From assembly GCA_009923895.1 (NCBI GenBank), contig RFSP01000097.1, positions 1 to 7,081 on the forward strand: DNA of 7,081 bases. Reading direction: 5' to 3'. This DNA comes from Betaproteobacteria bacterium (GTDB lineage: Bacteria; Pseudomonadota; Gammaproteobacteria; Burkholderiales; Burkholderiaceae_C). How positions within the stretch are numbered: position 1 is the first letter of the stretch; each line of letters begins with the position of its first letter. The position numbers and the translations under genes are program-made. This document shows, piece after piece, positions 6,522 through 7,081 of this stretch. Below the pieces are notes generated by a model. It made no database searches. It was not told the DNA's origin and worked only from the letters and a program-made list of their open reading frames with translations.

Positions 6522-6546
6522 AGGGATCCGAAGTTGGGCGTCTTGA

Positions 6547-6623
<77 letters not shown>

Positions 6624-6635
6624 CCAGAGCCTGAG

Positions 6636-6644
6636 ATTCTAGCA
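6636..6644 (-). promoter_or_regulatory. Extended -10 promoter of tRNA-fMet
   Basis: TGCTAGAAT on the minus strand matches the extended -10 form TGnTAnnnT. It lies twelve bases before the mature tRNA 5' end, which would put the transcription start a few bases upstream of the tRNA. No good -35 hexamer is seen at 16-18 bases, as is common for extended -10 promoters. The rest of the spacer up to 6790 shows no gene and only a short palindrome, GCCAAATTGGC, at 6737-6747. Confidence 0.55.
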
Positions 6645-6790
6645 TGGTTTGCGACGCTATTACTCTGCACAAAAGTAGGCACTGCGCTTGTGGATTCAAG
6701 CTCGCCGGGGGTCAGTCTTTGCGTTCGTCAGGTTTCGCCAAATTGGCTCCCTTCGTGTCATGGCTTCACACCCTGCGCCCACACAAGGAC

Positions 6791-7081
6791 TCAGAAGTAC
6801 ATCATGTCTTTGATGTCTTGGATCAGTTTTTCAATGATGCCATGGTGGGCCATGCTCTCCTGGATCAAGTCGCGGGCCTTAAGACGCTTGTACAGGCCAT
6901 TGTCTTTGGCAAGACTGGAAAGCACTTCATCGAGGACCGGTTGTGAATTCTGCAAGTCCACGAATGCATCCACCTGTTCCGAAAGTTTGTGCTTTGAAAC
7001 CAGGCCACGCTTATTTTTTGCCTTGGATATTTCCTCATCGGAATCAACCAGCTTGCGCACGGTGACCATCGTGAGGATCTG
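6791..7081 (-). CDS. Hypothetical protein, unrecognised, probably partial at its 5' end
   Basis: I do not recognise this protein. The frame is open from the window edge to a TGA at 6793-6791 and gives at least 92 residues from the ATG at 7069, or 96 if it continues upstream. No Shine-Dalgarno precedes that ATG, so the real start may lie outside the window. The sequence is hydrophilic, rich in Lys, Asp and Glu, and predicted mainly helical (SDEEISKAKNKRGLVSKHKL, then SLAKDNGLYKRLKARDLIQ), ending in EKLIQDIKDMMYF. There is no signal peptide, membrane segment or known catalytic motif. Codons such as ATA, AAA, AAT and GAA are frequent, and the gene is visibly less GC-rich than the rest of the window, which suggests foreign origin. 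It could be the C-terminal part of a larger helical protein of a mobile or accessory region. That it is a real gene is likely but not certain. Confidence 0.55.
   Translation of the reverse strand, partial: QILTMVTVRKLVDSDEEISKAKNKRGLVSKHKLSEQVDAFVDLQNSQPVLDEVLSSLAKDNGLYKRLKARDLIQESMAHHGIIEKLIQDIKDMMYF

Noticed and set aside
6737..6747. Palindrome GCCAAATTGGC as an operator
   Set aside because: It is short, present once as far as I can see, and about 90 bases from the nearest promoter call, so it is not enough to support a regulator site.
6644..6946. Plus-strand open frame of 100 residues at the right end
   Set aside because: It overlaps the more protein-like minus-strand frame, begins inside the tRNA promoter region, and has no ribosome binding site or recognisable domain.

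Overview
This window looks like a chromosomal segment of a GC-rich betaproteobacterium, most likely Burkholderiales and close to Comamonadaceae. The protein sequences, the def-fmt-azlC block running divergently from dprA-smg, and the yajC-secD-secF block all point that way. This assignment comes from recognising families and gene order, not from a database search.

Left part (1-1614, minus strand): def (peptide deformylase), fmt (methionyl-tRNA formyltransferase) and the start of an azlC-like amino-acid exporter gene form a compact operon. The def and fmt genes are 9 nt apart and the azlC-like frame overlaps the fmt stop. An 82-bp divergent spacer (1615-1696) separates def from dprA (plus strand, DNA-processing protein). 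The smg/DUF494 gene follows dprA but carries only about the first half of its family's usual length.

Middle (3073-6452, minus strand): yajC, secD and secF encode the ancillary SecDF-YajC complex of the Sec translocase. SecF and Smg are convergent and overlap by 115 bp. Each gene's C-terminal coding sequence runs into the other's antisense strand, and the two recognisable similarities meet near 3112. This looks like a deletion or rearrangement junction (or an assembly join) that removed the rest of smg and whatever lay beyond it, often topA in relatives.

Right part (6453-7081): an initiator tRNA-fMet gene with an extended -10 promoter is followed by a clear intrinsic terminator. Then come a second hairpin and the strong ribosome binding site of yajC. 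At the right edge is an unrecognised, visibly less GC-rich reading frame that runs off the window.

Functionally, the window holds the three parts of the N-formylmethionine cycle (initiator tRNA, Fmt, Def) together with part of the protein-export machinery and the competence/recombination factor DprA. I see no CRISPR array, insertion sequence, phage module or defence system. The unusual points are the smg/secF junction, a triplicated 13-bp unit over the yajC stop codon, and the foreign-looking gene at the right edge.
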